From NCBI GenBank assembly GCA_023055505.1, contig JALIRH010000108.1:930001-994000 (forward strand): a stretch of 64,000 nt of DNA, read 5' to 3'. The notes beneath the pieces are model-generated. The model worked only from the letters and a program-made list of their open reading frames with translations, was not told the origin of the DNA and made no database searches. This DNA is from Callipepla californica brunnescens (Eukaryota > Chordata > Aves > Galliformes > Odontophoridae). This document shows, piece by piece, positions 22,401-36,403 of the stretch (position 1 is the first letter of the stretch; each line of letters starts with the position of its first letter). A program made the position numbers and the translations under genes.

Positions 22401-25400
22401 CACAGGCTCTCCATGTTTGTGTTCTCTAACATCTCACACTATGCCTCAGTTAGTTTTCTCTCCTGAGCAGCCCCTCCTACCATGCTGATGAGGACCACCT
22501 TAGGTAGGAAGGAAATGGTCTGGCCCAGCAAACCTCATTAAAGGATGCTTTTTGTTGGAATACAGTGGTGTCCTGCAAAAGTGGAAATGAGAGCTAGATT
22601 GCTCATGTTTCAGAAAAAATGCCCCATTCTCCTTCAAGCATGCTGGCACAGCTTCATAGATTAGAACAGAACAGGCTGATTTTGCCATCTCTTTACAAAC
22701 CACCTGTAAGGGACAAACCTCAGTGACTCAAGCTGTTCCTTCCTCAAAAGAAGGCAGAGGCATGGAATAAGAGGCCAGAGATACAGGGTGAAGGTAGAAT
22801 CCAGCTTTAGTCATGGACTAGGATAACCTAAGGCACCTAAAAATGCTCAACTGTGCTCGCAAACTCAGCACCAGATTTATGATCAACTCAGATAAGCTTT
22901 TCCTGACATTTGAAGCATTCTGAGAAGGGAACATACTTCCTAAGGTTAGCGTGGAGGCAGGCAGCTCCCTCTCAAAATGCATAGGTCAGAAGTCTCCCAC
23001 GGCCGCAGGCAGGCAGCCTGCCTGACTCAGGTAATTGTGCCAGCTCTCAGATGGTGGTTACCTTTGTGTTTATTCAAGTAGTACTTGAGCTCCCACTGGG
23101 TCACTAGGATGTTGAAGTACCGAGGTTGCTCAAAGAAGCGCAGGTAACGCATGGAGATGTGGGTGGGAAACACCCGCTCAAACTGCCCACGCCGGGAATA
23201 CTCATCCTCTGTTTCCACCAGGATGCGAACATCATCTGGGGTCAGGATGTCCAAAACAGAAGAATAAAAGTCCTGCAGACAAAAGCATTCCAGGGTCAGG
23301 GGGAAGTGACTACATTTTTTCAGTTCCCTTTTCCACTCCCGACTCTCTAAAGCCTTCCAGGAAGAGGTCTCCACAAGTCTGAGATCTCTGGACACAGACC
23401 ACTTGCAAAATGAAGGAATCTAACTCAGTGCTGACATCAGTGCTGCTGAGAACCCCACTTCTGCCATCCAGACTCTGTTACAGAGGATGTCAGGCTGCAC
23501 ACAAGGGAAGAGACTCAGCTAACCTCCATGCAGTCAGCTGGTAAATGCTGCACAGAGACAGGGTCGAAGCACTGCCTGTTCCTCATATCTGGGAAACCAG
23601 AGGGCATTGTCCCCCATCAGCACGTGCCCATTTCAAAGCAAATATGAGCCAGTAGAGCAATGGTTTAAACAAACCTGATTTATTTCTGCAACCTTGTGAC
23701 CTGCTAAAGCCCAGCTGCTCCCCACCATCTGGGTGTCTCCACAGAGGTACAATCAGGAAAAGGGAATGGGACAGACATGGAATTGTTTGACTCGGTGGTT
23801 TAGCAGTACTCTGGCAGCGTAAGTACCAGGGCCCATTGTGCCATACCTGGTCAGGTATCTTCTGTGTTAAGTAATAGGCCTTCTTCAGCTTCTCTGCTGT
23901 GAAACACTCAGAGGCTGGCCTGGGCTTCTCCTTCAAAGCACTGCCCTGACTGAGAACACAAAAAAGGCAGCAGCTTATTTAAGCAATCGAGGCAAAGTCC
24001 TGATGTTGCAAGGCAGCTCTCAGCATGACACCCCCAGGAAGATGCCGTGAAAGAGAGAATGCTTTATCCAAGGACTTCACTATTTCTGGGATCAGTGGTG
24101 CATCCACAGCCTTATGCATCAGCATGGGATCCAGGTAGGATGTGAGCAAGGCAACAAGGAAGATCCTGTCAGCTCCTTGCTCAGGTCCTACAGTGAACTT
24201 GAAGCCCAGAGGGATCTCAGGTTTACATCCCACCTGAGATGCAGCTCCCTAATTACAACAGGCCTGGGTGTGCTCATACGTACTGGTACTGTACAAGGAA
24301 GGGGAACATTGGGGGATTAAGGACTTCTCCATGCATTATCCAAGAATTCCCAATACTCAAATGCAGCTCCAGTTCCACATCCCACGGGAAATCCTGGCCT
24401 TTTGTATGATCTGACCAGTAAGCATCTCAACTATTCTAAGCACCCAAATGAACCATTTGGGGATGCCAGAGGCTGGGAGATACTTGCCCAACACCTCTTA
24501 ACACTTATATCAACACAGCTAACTTGTTCTGCTGCCACAAAAATGATTAGTAGCGCACAGATCCAAACGGAGCCCTGAGGCTGCACTGCATGGTTCTTGG
24601 GAACACACAAATGTACTGGAATTATGCCCATAAGCAAAAAAAATCTCTCACATCCTTTTCAGGGCAAGAGATATAGTCAAGCAAGCTTGTCTCTGGATGC
24701 AGGAACTCTGGTAATGCATCATCTGAACCATGTTAAGGATCTAGTTAATCCTCTGCAGGTTCCTCCAAGGGCACCTGCTCTTCATCACCTCATCACAAGC
24801 CTGTGATCAAAGTGCCACAGATGAGCTGGTGAGAGCTCCCCGGGCTGGAACAGGCCCATGCTCCAAGCCTCTCCCTTTGCTGAAGGCACAGAGCAGGCAG
24901 AGGGCAGGAATTCCATCTTCCTTCATGCCCATACATCACTGTGTGTTGGTGTTTACCCCAGCAAGCTGTCCCTTCAGTAGTGTACGTATAGCAGCCACTC
25001 TGCTGCAGAGCAGGACTGATTCCTTTCCCCACAGCACCAGGTCTGAAACCAGTAAAAGCCAAAGCTGTGGTGAAACAGAAAGAAAAGGGGTCTGAGTGCA
25101 TACATGCTCAAAAATTAGCTTTATACAAAAAAAGCATTCATTTTTTGCAAGACAAGACTGCACACCCACAACCGAAGGTCTACTTCCTCTGACACCTGTA
25201 ATTCTTTCTAAGGAACAGACTGCTCTACCCTTTGCAAAATAACAGGTGCTCTTCTTGCACAAGTCGGCAGCATGTCAGCTCTGGGGGATGGGGTAAGCAG
25301 ATCCAGCCCCGACACAGCCAGCCAGCCCTCAAAGCAGATGGAGAGGCAGTGCAGCTCAGCATCACGCTAGTTCTGGCAGGGGGAAGGAGGACTTGACTAA

Positions 25401-28400
25401 CTGCAGAGCAAGCACGAATTACCCTAGCCTGCTCTCACTTCCAACTATGGTCTTGTAAATCATGCAGAAATCCTTCCTTGAAGAGACTGTGGGAACCAGA
25501 CACCCAGGCAATAATGTAAGTCTCTCAGACATCCATCTGAAGTACTAGCAAGCACAGGCTCTAGACAGCACAGAAACCAGTATCTGTTGCACTGAGGCAG
25601 CCCCTGGATGAAATCCCCCAAGAGAATTTGCTCTCTTTGCCCTTCTGCCCTGAAAGAAAACAGGGCTGACCTGCAGGTGAAATCAGTTCTAGTCTGAGTC
25701 CTTGAGGTTACGCTGTCCGTGCTGGGCAGAACAAAGCCAGCGAGGTTAAGCAGGTCCCGGATCATCTGGCCCTTGATGCTCACATCCAGAGGGGAGTTGG
25801 AGTGAAGGCTGGAGGAAGGAAGCATCACAGCAGTCTGAGTGATAGAATGGAAGGCCTGAACCCCACAGCCCTGAGATCACTCCCCTTGCTTGGAGTGTTC
25901 CTCAGGACTCCCCACCAAAAATGGTTTGCTTCTATTGCTCTACCAGAGGATTGCCAGAAATCTGCAAATCCATCCCCAGAGCCCAGCCTGGGATCCCTGC
26001 TGTGTCCAGCTCATGCCCATCCAAATCTAGCAGGTAGGACAGGCTGTGCTCAGGCACACCACAGCTCCCAGCCCTGCCTAAATAGTTGAGACCACATGGC
26101 CAGGTGGAGCCAGGGAACAAGCAAGAGAGGAATGAATGGTGCGTGAGGCAGCAGAGCTGCCAAATACTTCTGCCCACACAAAGAAATCTCTGCCGTCACC
26201 CATTCCTTACATGACATATCTTACTTTGGGTTTTTTTTTTTTTGTTTTTTTTTTTATGTACTATTCCCTGGCTCTAGCTGGGGCATGCCCAGCACAGGTT
26301 TCTGAGCCTCGGATGGATGCTGCTTTTGTAGATAGGGAGGACTTTGATTCCCACAATTGGGAGAGGGAGGCTTCAAAGCAGTCTTTCAGTGCAGAGGATG
26401 TCATAGGCCACATTCACTTTGCAGTAAAAGAAAGGCCTCCACTGGCCCAGAGACAAACTTCAGAGGAAAAGCTGCTTTACCTCGGGGAAATGTTGACCTC
26501 TAAGATCCAGGGCTTGAGGTTTTCATCCAGCATGATATCAAACCCAAAGAGCTCATGGCAACAGTACGGCCGCCGCACATACATCTTCACCAGGCTGTTC
26601 ACATACGGCTCAGATCTGCAAGCCAAGAGAAAATGCTCGTTTCTAACTGTCAGGCAGCAGAGATCTGACTGTCTGCAGCACACTGCTGGCTCAGAGAGTG
26701 CACACAGCCACATGCTGTGGGAATGGATGAGTTGAAAGACCAAAGCTGGCCTGCAAGCTGCTGCTGTGCTGCATATGAATCCAGCATCAGATCCTGAGCA
26801 ATGCCCCAAGCCAGGCCTCTGTCAGACAGGATTCAGTTCTGAACAGAAGATTCAGCCAACTTTCTTCTGAATCATCCTGCTCAAGGGGTGCAGTGGGTGC
26901 ATTCTAGGCAGAGTGCCATGTATGCTGCACCCTCCTGGTCCTCCTCCCTGCACTGCAGGTGGATCCAGGAAGTATCAGGTCTATTCATGCCTTGCAGCTA
27001 CAGAAGCAAGAACACAGCTAATAAGACATAACAAAGGATTTAAAGAGAGAGACTCATAGCAGTGGTGGCAGCACTTAAGAGCCAAAGGACCAGGATGAGA
27101 GGGGACTGAAAAGCCAGAGGGGCCTGGGGTGCATCCTTCAGCCAGGAGCAGAACAAGGGACACCAGGACTCACGCAATTATCGTTTTGATAACAATGTCC
27201 TTAATTTTCTCCCAGATGGCCTCGCTGTTGACTCCCTTCTGGGTCAGGTAATTCCAGAGAGCTTTGAGTGCCCTGGGAGACAGAAAGCAAAAGAGATGGT
27301 TTTGTAGCCCCTCGCTGCCCAGCCCTGCTAGAGAAGTGAAAACAGCAGCAGGGAGCCTTGATAAGGCTTTCAGCAAGAAGTTAAGGGGCATATCTCCTCT
27401 TTTCCTGACCTCAGCATCCTTCTGCCATTCTCAAACCACTCAATTCCTGGTTGTAATTCTCCCCAGCCTGGCCCCTGTTCTTGCAGGACCAAGCTACTGG
27501 AACCATAAATCTGTCATAGACTTGTCCCAGTAATGGAGTAGTAAGTCCCAAATTAGCACATGAGCACGGTACGTCAGCCCCAGATCTTCTCTTCCCTCCC
27601 CCTCCGTGTCCTTAGCAAACCTCCCTTTCCTGTAGGTCTTCCCCAGAAGTACTGCAAAGCAGTTCACTAGGAATCCATCAAGACCACTGTAAGCCATTTA
27701 GCTACAGCCATTTCACCGAAGCTTTGGGGGTGGAGAATTTTTTTTCCCCATAAATGTGGCAGGAAGGATGGTGGGGGAAAAATGTTTGTGCTTTTACAGG
27801 AGTTTCCCACACCACACCAAGTGCTGCAAGTTACCCTGACACAGAGCCAAGGATGCTCAGATGTTGCCTTAAACGAGACCATGTGGCTAATGGCCAGGAA
27901 TCCAAAGGTCAGGTTTCCTGCATACAAGACCGAGTTGATTACAGCCACTCATCTTTAACGTGGGAGCAGCCAGTTCTGACCTGCATGGTGGCACCAAAAA
28001 ACACAAGAACTCAGTCCCACGGGATTTCAAATGCTGGGGGACAGTAGACCTTTCTCAGTATACTTACAGAAGAATAGACTGCTGTGCAGCAAGTCTAAAA
28101 CTAAGAATGAAATTTTATTACACTAAATCACTCTCAAAAGTTCCCTCTGAAGTGAAAAAGACCAGCCCAGGCCCACAAATTGAGAACTCTATCCTGGACT
28201 ATTTTTAAAAGAGTTTAAACATCACTGTGGAATCAGAGACAAGTGCCTGACTTCTTGGATCAGTCCATCTATGGGACAGCAGGGAACAGAAACTCCAGCA
28301 AGATTGCAGCCTTCTTCTGAAGTAACCAGAAACAGCACCACTGCTCCTCAACACCAGGTCCTGATAATTAAAATCACTCTGCTGCCCCCATTTCTCCTGA

Positions 28401-31400
28401 CAGGAGCAGATGATACAGAAAGCACCTTCCAGTTTTGGGTAGTAATACTGAAAAAAAAAAAGGCTGACTTAACATAGAAAAGGAAGGGCTTTCCTGTGCA
28501 CTGAAAGTTCCCCCCCCCCCCCCCACAGCACCTACCATTTGTGACCCTGGCAAGCAGTCTCATCCAAGTTGGACTTGTACTCAGTGTTCTTCTTGTTCAC
28601 GCTGTAATTGGTCAAGTGCACGAACTTGTTGCTGAGACTCTTCATCGAGGAGGAGTACCTAGAGGAAACAATAGCAGCACAAGCAGTCTGAGCTAGAACT
28701 GGTTGTCTCCAGGCCCATGGTGCAAGCAGCTGTTTTCATCTCGGACACCACCTTTTTGTTTGGCTACACACCAACTCTGATGCTGCTCTTTCCCAGAGGG
28801 ACTAAAACAATGCTGCCTCTACAACTTCTGTCCCCACAGACCCAGAGCTGGGAGGACAAAGGATAAGGCACAGAACAGGCTGTCCTGGGACTGAGGGATG
28901 CAATACCCCCCCTCACAGTCATAAAAAAAAGACTAGAGCATCACTGGGCAAAATAAGTGATGGTACTGCAGCAGCACAAGGCAATACAGTGAATACTGGA
29001 TTAAACATCTCAATTTCTGGTGCATTCACTTGAAGCACAGACTGCACATTTCAAACAATGCTTTACCCTGAGCTGATCTTGCCTTAGGAAAGGTGGATGA
29101 ACAAAACATCCTCTCACATTCCCTTTCACCTGCAGTGAACCTGTGTGCTTCAAGACTGCTTCATAAGCAAACAAGCTAGAGCTCAGCACATCCACCATAC
29201 ACGGTGTGACTGCCTCCTGCCCAAGCTGAGCTAGGTGCCACAGCCACAAGTGGCCTCAGCATCGAGGAAGACCTCCAGTACCACTGTTGTACAACCTACT
29301 TGCAGCTAGCGAAGCGAACCAATCCATCCTTGAACAGGTAGACCCTGAGGGGATCGTAGCAAGTGACATACACGTAAATCCTCAGGTCAAACTTCCTCCC
29401 ATCAATGAGGTAGGGCTTGTGCAGATATCTGCAAAAGAAGCAAGCACCACCAGTGTTATCACTTCTGCGTGCAAGAGCACCTACTGCCCTCACCTCAGAA
29501 GGCTTGGCAAAAGCAGGCATCAACTTGGAAACTGGCTGAAGCCTTTTTGCATAGCATTTCCAATCTAAGTGCAATGTAGTCAAAATGAGAGCAAGAAAAG
29601 CTCTCCAATACCGTATACTCAAGAAATTAAAACTTTACAGAGAAATAGCAGCACCCCTGTAAACCCAGCTACAACTGACAGGGCTACACTTACACCAGCA
29701 CTATTATGCTCAGCTTGTAGAGGTATACAGACATAAACCAGATGCTTCTGCTTTGCTGGGTAGTGGCAACTGCCCAGATCTGTTCTGAGGAGCAAGACAC
29801 TAGGAGGTCCCAGGCTGCATGTCAGCTCTGCTTTCTTCCACTCACCTCTGTACCAGCAGCGGCCTCCTTTTGGGTAGCTGGCTCCATTTGTGGATAACCT
29901 GGATGCCAATGCCCCTTGCTGATGCTGGCTGCAAAACAAACAAGAACAGATCATATCTTCTCCTTGCAGCTATACTAGGACAGGGTGCCGAGTGCTGCTT
30001 TTCCCTTACTGGTTTCACAATCCATTTCTGGTGGCTAGCTCCTTCCTCCCACGCTTTCCTGAGTAATTTGATGTCCTGGGGCAGGATGAAGGACTGGGGG
30101 AAGAAATTAAACTCCTTCTTCCCACAGCGAGTCTGCATCTTCAACAGGTTGCGCCACAGACGGTCCTTTCTCCCAATTTGAAATGAACCAGGGAAGTGGT
30201 TTAGCTGGAAAGGAACCCAGATCCTGTGAGATGCCCCTGCCTCCCCACGTCATTCCCTGGCCAGAGGATACAATCCTCTCTGAACCCAGCACTAGCTCAG
30301 CTCTGCCAGTGGAAGGATTACTTCAAATAACAATAACTGTGGTTAGACAAAGCCACAAGTGAAGACAGCTTAGCTACAGCCTTGGTCTGTATGGGATTCA
30401 TGCTCACAGCAGAGATGTTCACTCAGTTCCCATGAGTGCCTGCCTCTTGGACTCATCTTCCAGAACAGAAATACCAACTGCCACACAGCTAAAGGGACAC
30501 TGCAAGGACAGCCTGCACAGCAAACACCTGATCCTGAAGGGAAGGCACACAAACTGCTCCCAGCATGCTCTCCATGCACATAAAGGAAGTCACCACAAAA
30601 CATCTCCTACCTTCTGGTGCTCCCTGATAGCTCTGAAGCCAGGGGATTTCATGTGGTGGCCCCAACAACCCAGCCAGTCATTGCTTTCTACAGGAAAAAC
30701 AGAAGTCCATGACTGAGCACCCTGCCATTCACATCTTCTCAACCCAAAAGCATCCCATTTCCTAGAGCTATTAGAAGGGTGCCAGGGATAATGCACAGCA
30801 AGAGCACAAAGCAACCACGCTGGCACTGCAAAAGGGCCAAGACAAGGGCTGTGAGCAGGATCCAGTTAACCCAGAAGGTCATAATACCACAAGAAGGACT
30901 GGTGCAAGGACGTGGGCAGAGAGGGTGAGAGAAACAGATTTAATCCCCAAACACCCTTACCTTCCTGTTTTCCAGCAGGAGAGTGAAGCAGTTAGCTAAT
31001 CAGCTCTGCCCTGCAGAGGGATGTGTAGGATTGCAAGATATTCTATGCTTTGGTCAGCCCTACATGTCTCATTATTGTCTCAAAATGAACTGAGCAGAGG
31101 TCTCCTGATACACACAGAAACCCTGTAAATACCATTAGGATGTCACACTCCAGAGTACAGACCATAGCTGCAAACACTTAGTGCTTCCCCAGCCCTCCCC
31201 TACACATCTCTTCAGTACCAAGATCCCAAATCCGTGAATTCCCCAGCTACAGCCAGAGTGAAGGACACCTTCTTACTCAATACATGGGGACAAGGGCCAG
31301 TGGTGTGCTGCAGGCACCAGAAAAGCGTTAGCCTCCTCAGGGTGCCAGCACCATCTAGAGGCATAGCTCAAGCAAGCCAACGTGCAGTTCTGCTGCCCCA

Positions 31401-34400
31401 CACAAGCAAGGAATATGTCTCTGTGGTTAATACTAGTGACAAGCCATGAGGGAGACCGGACTCTGTCTAGACCCCCAAAGCTCAGATACTGCAGGCTGGA
31501 CAGGCAGAAGCAGAAGCACAGCATACTGCAGTACCGAGCCTGTATCACTCCTGTTCTGCTCTTCGCAGGCAGTCTGCCTTCTCACGCCCACGAGCCACAG
31601 GCGAGGGAGGACGCGACGTATCAGATGATGCCAGCCTCCCACAACTTACTTTTGCTGACTCTGAAATGAGATCTGCTAATGGTTTGCTTCACGATATTCG
31701 GCGTGACCGTGCACATTTTCCATCGCAGCAGCTTCCTCTGCTCCCAAGGCAGCTTTTCCACTAAGAAGACAGAAAGTTAAAGACAGAAGGAAACCGAACA
31801 CAATACCTTGATTAGATACAGCTGTATCCACAGCACTTCCTATGTTCTGCTGCACAGCCACCAGGGAGGGTGTGTAATCCTCTCTGCAGAACTAGCAAGG
31901 AAGAGAAGACACAATGGCCAGGGGAGATCCACGGCGTTGGAATGTGGCATGGCAACACGTCCCAGCTCACCTCTCTCATCTCGAGTACTGAAGTAGATGG
32001 TTGGAGGCACATTAGGGAATAAACTGCAGACAAGAGCAGGTTTGAGCACTTTCCCCTGATCCTCAGTGGGCTGGGCCAGGCACTCAAGGTGTTTCCTAGG
32101 AGAGATGAAGCAGGAGGCAGCTGGATAAAGGTGCAAACAGCACAGGGAGTGCATACATGTGCAGTCACACAGAAGCTGGTTTACATCTCAACTTCCATAA
32201 ACTTGTACATACGCTCAGAGGCTGTACTGCCTGTAATTGCCACAAAGCAATGAAACAAGGACCGAGTGCCTTTCAAAAATAAATATAAAGGAGGGCAGTA
32301 AATGAAGTGATGAAGGGCCGCAGGAGATGGGCAAAAATTGCCTGCCAGGCAGGAAGCAAGAGAGTCCTCAGGAAGAGCTAATAAGCCTAAAGGGACTCCT
32401 GACTGACAAGGAAACTACACTGAATCAGTGCTGCAAGAAACTGGAAACAGGAAAAGAAATGGAGCTCCATCATATTGACAAGAGTCTCCTGCACTGCCCC
32501 TTGCCTCACTGAGGGTAAAATAAAGCAATGGGGATGGAGATCAGAGAAAGGAAGAGAAAAGCCTGAAGGGAAGCTGGGGTGTGCTTTCTAACTGTTTATT
32601 TCTATACGCTCATTTTTTTTTTCCCAATACCAGAATCGGTAATTAAAAGTTTTATTAAACAGCAATAAATCAAATTGATCTTAATTCCTTGGCAAAAATC
32701 TGTTTTTAGTCCACAGCAGATCAGATGGCTCCAGCAGGAGCCTTGATCCTGCTATCAGGAATTTGCATCGCTGTAATGTGGTACAAGCAGTGGGCGTAAA
32801 AGCCAGTAACGAGTATGCAGAAACAAGGGGTGGAGTCTGCAACAAATAAGCGTGCCAAGCACTGTCTCCTGTGTTTTGCAGGGAGTTTGTTACACAATAA
32901 ACTCTATAACCTGGTCCACAGGAACATGGGGTGGAGACTGTAAGACAGACACTTTTTAAGTTGCTGTAACCCTCTTGGCTTTGGTATATTTTAAGGGAGA
33001 AAGATTTCACAATGTATGTACATCTTCTTACCATGTCAAACTCTAATGTCTGAGAGAAAGCACAGTATTAATAAAACCATCTATTGCTACACAAGTGTAT
33101 CACACACAGAATCATAAAATGGTTTGGGGTGGAAGGGATTGTTAAAATGACCTATTTTCAGTCCTCCTGGTATAGGCAGGGATACACTAGACCAGGTTGC
33201 TCAAAGGCCCATCCAGCCTGGCCTTGAATGCTTCCAGAGAGGGGGCATGATGATGCTAAAAGCAGAGTATGTAACAAATGTAAATTCAAACATAAGTTCT
33301 TATTCAAGTGTTTTGCAGAGGCGAGGGGTGGGATGCATGAGGCATCAATGGCGGGGGTTTGGTAGCAGGTGTGGGTGCAGTGACTTCTGGAAGGAGGTGA
33401 AGGACTACCCTGTACTGGAGGTGGCACGGATCTGACTGCATGCAGTGAAGGAAGCCATGCTGTGGCAATCCAGTAATGATGAGGGAGAAGCAAAAGAAGA
33501 GGTCAGCATATTGATGTCCCTTTATCTCCTCCACCACAGTTGCAAGGACCAGTACTGCAGCATGACCAAGGACAGATCCCAAAAAGGTTTGCCAGGAATC
33601 AGAGGCAGGACTCAGATGACCACAGGCTGACCAAACCACCCCAAAAGAAATCTCTTTCCAAAAGCTAATAAAAAACCCAGGCTACAGTTCTTGTTTCAAG
33701 GATGAAGTGCTGAGACAAAACCCACGAGGTGCTTGCAGTCTCTGGGCCCAGGATGCCTCCACTCTGCTATATATGCACAGCAATGACACTGCAAGATCAC
33801 AAGGCAATCCAATAAACCTAACCCAGCAACTGGCGGCAGCAATGAAATCGAGACCCCTGTTTTGCTGTGGTGGATGCACCTGCAGCACTCTACAGGTTGC
33901 TCTTTGTAGCTTTGGTCTTCAGGAAGCTCATTCTGCCTGGGAAGCTGGCTGCCATCTTCACTCCATTCCCTTACATGCTACATCTCTCCTCTGCTAACAA
34001 GAAGACAAAGATGCCAAGATGCATTGTACTACTTAGAGCTACTAACCTGGATACAAGAGCCACAGACCCTTTAGATGACATGCCAGTGACAGAGGAAGCA
34101 TCCGAGTCACCTGCAGGAGGGAAGAGAGAAAACAAATGGTCCTGGGGACAGATCCTTCACAGCTGCTCCAAATTCTTGAATCCCAAATGACACCCATTAA
34201 CTGGTGGTATGAAGAGTGGGGCAGGAGAGAAGCCAACAGCCCTTCACACAGACAGGAGCTGGGCAAGGTTTGGTGCCAAACACTACTCCATTCCCCAGAG
34301 GAACCCCCACAACTCCTCCTTGCTGCTAGATTGATTTTGGCTTCAGCACAATCTCTGGGTCATCCCAGAACAACAGCATGAACATAAGACAGGGTGAAGT

Positions 34401-36344
34401 CACAGCTTTCCTGCTGTGCGCACACCTCACTCCCAGACAGCCCCTGCATTCCCCACCCCACCAAGGGACAGAGCTCAGCTCTCCCTGGGGAATGAGCACT
34501 CACTGTCCTCTTCCTCCTCCAGACTGCAGCTCTCATCCAGGCCATCCGGAAGTTCTTCCTCCACATCATCCTGGGGATGGCTCAGCTCCAGCAGTGACTC
34601 CCCAGCAGCAACACTGGGATAAAGGACATCACATAAGAGAGTAGTACACACTTTCCAGGGCCAAAACACCAAGAAGATCACTGTGCAGCTCCACATTCTC
34701 CTTGTCCTACATTGCCTTTAAGTTCCCTTAGGAACACAGGCTTCTGCACAGGGAAAGCTTTGCTGGAATTGGCCTGGCAGTAACCTTCACCCAAAACACA
34801 CGCAGAGCCTGCCAAGAAGTGCCACATCACATTTCCATGCTGGAGGTGAAAAAGGTGAGAGGGCTCGGAGCTACTAAGGGCTTGCATGACCTGGGACTGA
34901 AGAAAGGCTCGTCCTGGAACTAGATGTTTCTCATGGCTTTGTTTCACAGATGCAACCACCCCTGCACTGCCCATAGCATAGCCTTTCCCAACATACACAT
35001 GGACGAAAGCCAGCCCAGCCCCACCTCCCCACAGCCTCGCTCACCCCCATGCTCTACTCACTCAGGCTTTTCTGGGAGCACCATATAGGCACACTTCTCT
35101 TTCTCCAGCTGGATGTTGGACATCTGAGTGCCCACTTCAGAGATGGCAGCAAGCTGCTGAGACTCTGCTCTCGTTCCCTGCTCACTGCCACGCAGGGTCA
35201 GCGTGCTCATGAGCCGGCAGTCGGAACTGCAGTCAGGAGGAGAGCTGGCATGGGAGGCCAGGAGATGAATACTGATCCGTTTAGTGCACACAACAGCACC
35301 GTCAGTGCTTATAAGGCTTGAGTTATCATTAAGGTGATGGCTGTCCATCTCCAAGTCCGGAGGAGCAATGGTTTCCTCTGGAGCAAGCTGTGCTATGATG
35401 TGATGCCCTGACCTGCCCCTGCTGACCAAGCTGCCTGCATTCCTAAGGCCAGAGCTTCTGATTTTGTGTCCAAAGCCATTGCAGGTGGCAGTCTGTCCGA
35501 CCAGCTGCTGCACAGCTGCTGTAAGGCTGATCTTGGGCTCTGTCTCACATAAACTGTGCACCCTCTTCTCAGTGTCCTCCAGTGGCCAAGAGTACCGCTC
35601 GTTCCTGAGGGTCACACTGCTGGGCACGAGGGTAAGGGTTTGTTCCTGGTCACTGCTTTGCACTGCAGGGCTGTGGGGGAAGCAGTCTCCATCAGTCCTG
35701 GAGCATGGCCATGAGGTGGTGGGAAAACTAGGGGAGTTCTTCAGCTTCTTCAATCCTGGTGACTGCAGCAAAGGCACTTTAGCACTGCTTGGCTGTAGGA
35801 AGGAGTTGCTGTGGAGCACTGGTCTGCAGGAGCTGGAAGCCTGCTGAGGGCAGGCTGAACTTAAATTGAGGGCAGAGCCTTTCAGCCCAGGCCCTGTGTG
35901 CTCCTCAGGCAACGCAGGTGGCAGGCAGGGCTCCATCAGCAAGGAAGACATTGCCCTTCCTGGGGCAGAGCTGGTGCCCTGGGGGCTCTGGAAAGGAAAG
36001 TGGTAGCGTTTGGCTCTGAAGCAGGAGCACTGATAGAGCAGCGCACTCCCACACAGCTCTGGGCAGGGCTGGGAGCTTTCACTGGGATGCGTGGGGCATG
36101 GTGCTGGTGGGTACAAGGAGCATGAGTGGTGCAAAGGGATCCCTGAGGGCGGTGGGCTGCGAACCTGGTGGGCATTCACATGCTGCCCCTCCAAAGTCCA
36201 AATGGGTTTCGCCTGCTGTTGAGGGCCAAGGCACCACACTTGGCGCTGTCGTTCTCGCTCTTCTGGAAGGGTGCCTGTCCTGAGGCCAAAGCTCTTCTCC
36301 TGTCTGGGACCTGAGTTATTGTGTTGTGATCCGGCTGAGGCCAT
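19496..36344 (-). CDS. TTLL4: Tubulin/protein polyglutamylase TTLL4
   Basis: Coding exons (minus) are 36344-35062, 34613-34504, 34110-34047, 32095-31971, 31760-31650, 30687-30611, 30204-30010, 29928-29846, 29428-29300, 28658-28536, 27272-27174, 26615-26481, 25808-25671, 23949-23847, 23272-23062, 21031-20961, 20321-20239 and 19637-19496 (1093 aa; human 1199). A long disordered N-terminus in the first coding exon precedes an acidic stretch, then the TTL ATP-grasp domain from about residue 500. Landmarks are [33 protein letters not shown] (ATP loop), [10 protein letters not shown] and [14 protein letters not shown] followed by LEVNISP, with Glu839 and Asn841 as metal ligands. TTLL4 adds the first glutamate branch on tubulin and on nucleosome assembly proteins. 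The last exon (SPNSEDLV... to DAALML) is inferred from phase and a single stop. The start MASAG is the same as in mammals. Confidence 0.93.
22273..22299 (+). repeat. Poly(T) tract in TTLL4 intron
   Basis: A run of about 26 T with one C interruption, in the intron between the 23272-23062 and 21031-20961 exons. On the sense (minus) strand it is poly(A). No target-site duplication or SINE body was recognised beside it. Confidence 0.8.
28510..28524 (+). repeat. C15 homopolymer beside a TTLL4 donor site
   Basis: Fifteen C in a row lie about 11 bp downstream, in sense, of the donor ending exon 28658-28536. In the minus-strand transcript this is a G-run just inside the intron, a class of intronic splicing enhancer. 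It may also be a region of sequencing uncertainty. Confidence 0.7.
33103..33246 (-). mobile_element. CR1 LINE 3'-end fragment
   Basis: The plus strand reads CACAGAATCATAAAATGG followed by TTTGGGGTGGAAGGGAT, then ACTAGACCAGGTTGCTCAA and CATCCAGCCTGGCCTTGAA. This is the reverse complement of the 3' end of avian CR1 retrotransposons, with the terminal ATTCTATG-type repeat at the left end. It is therefore inserted on the minus strand, 5'-truncated and diverged, inside a TTLL4 intron (between exons 34110-34047 and 32095-31971). No coding capacity remains. Confidence 0.85.
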
Positions 36345-36403
36345 GTAGAGCCATAGCACAAGGCAAGAGCAAATCTGTAATCTACAGCAGCATCTTCAAC
36401 GGC
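36345..36403 (-). other. TTLL4: TTLL4 5' UTR part of exon 2 with two upstream ORFs
   Basis: The acceptor is a strong pyrimidine tract ending CTCTTTGTTTCAG, with the exon starting at 36403. The leader holds a three-codon uORF (ATG CTG CTG TAG, 36393-36382) and a second ATG at 36354 in good context (G at -3 and +4). The second opens a 12-codon uORF that ends at 36316 and overlaps the main start at 36344 in another frame. The main ATG has T at -3, a weaker context. This arrangement predicts translational control of TTLL4. Confidence 0.6.
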
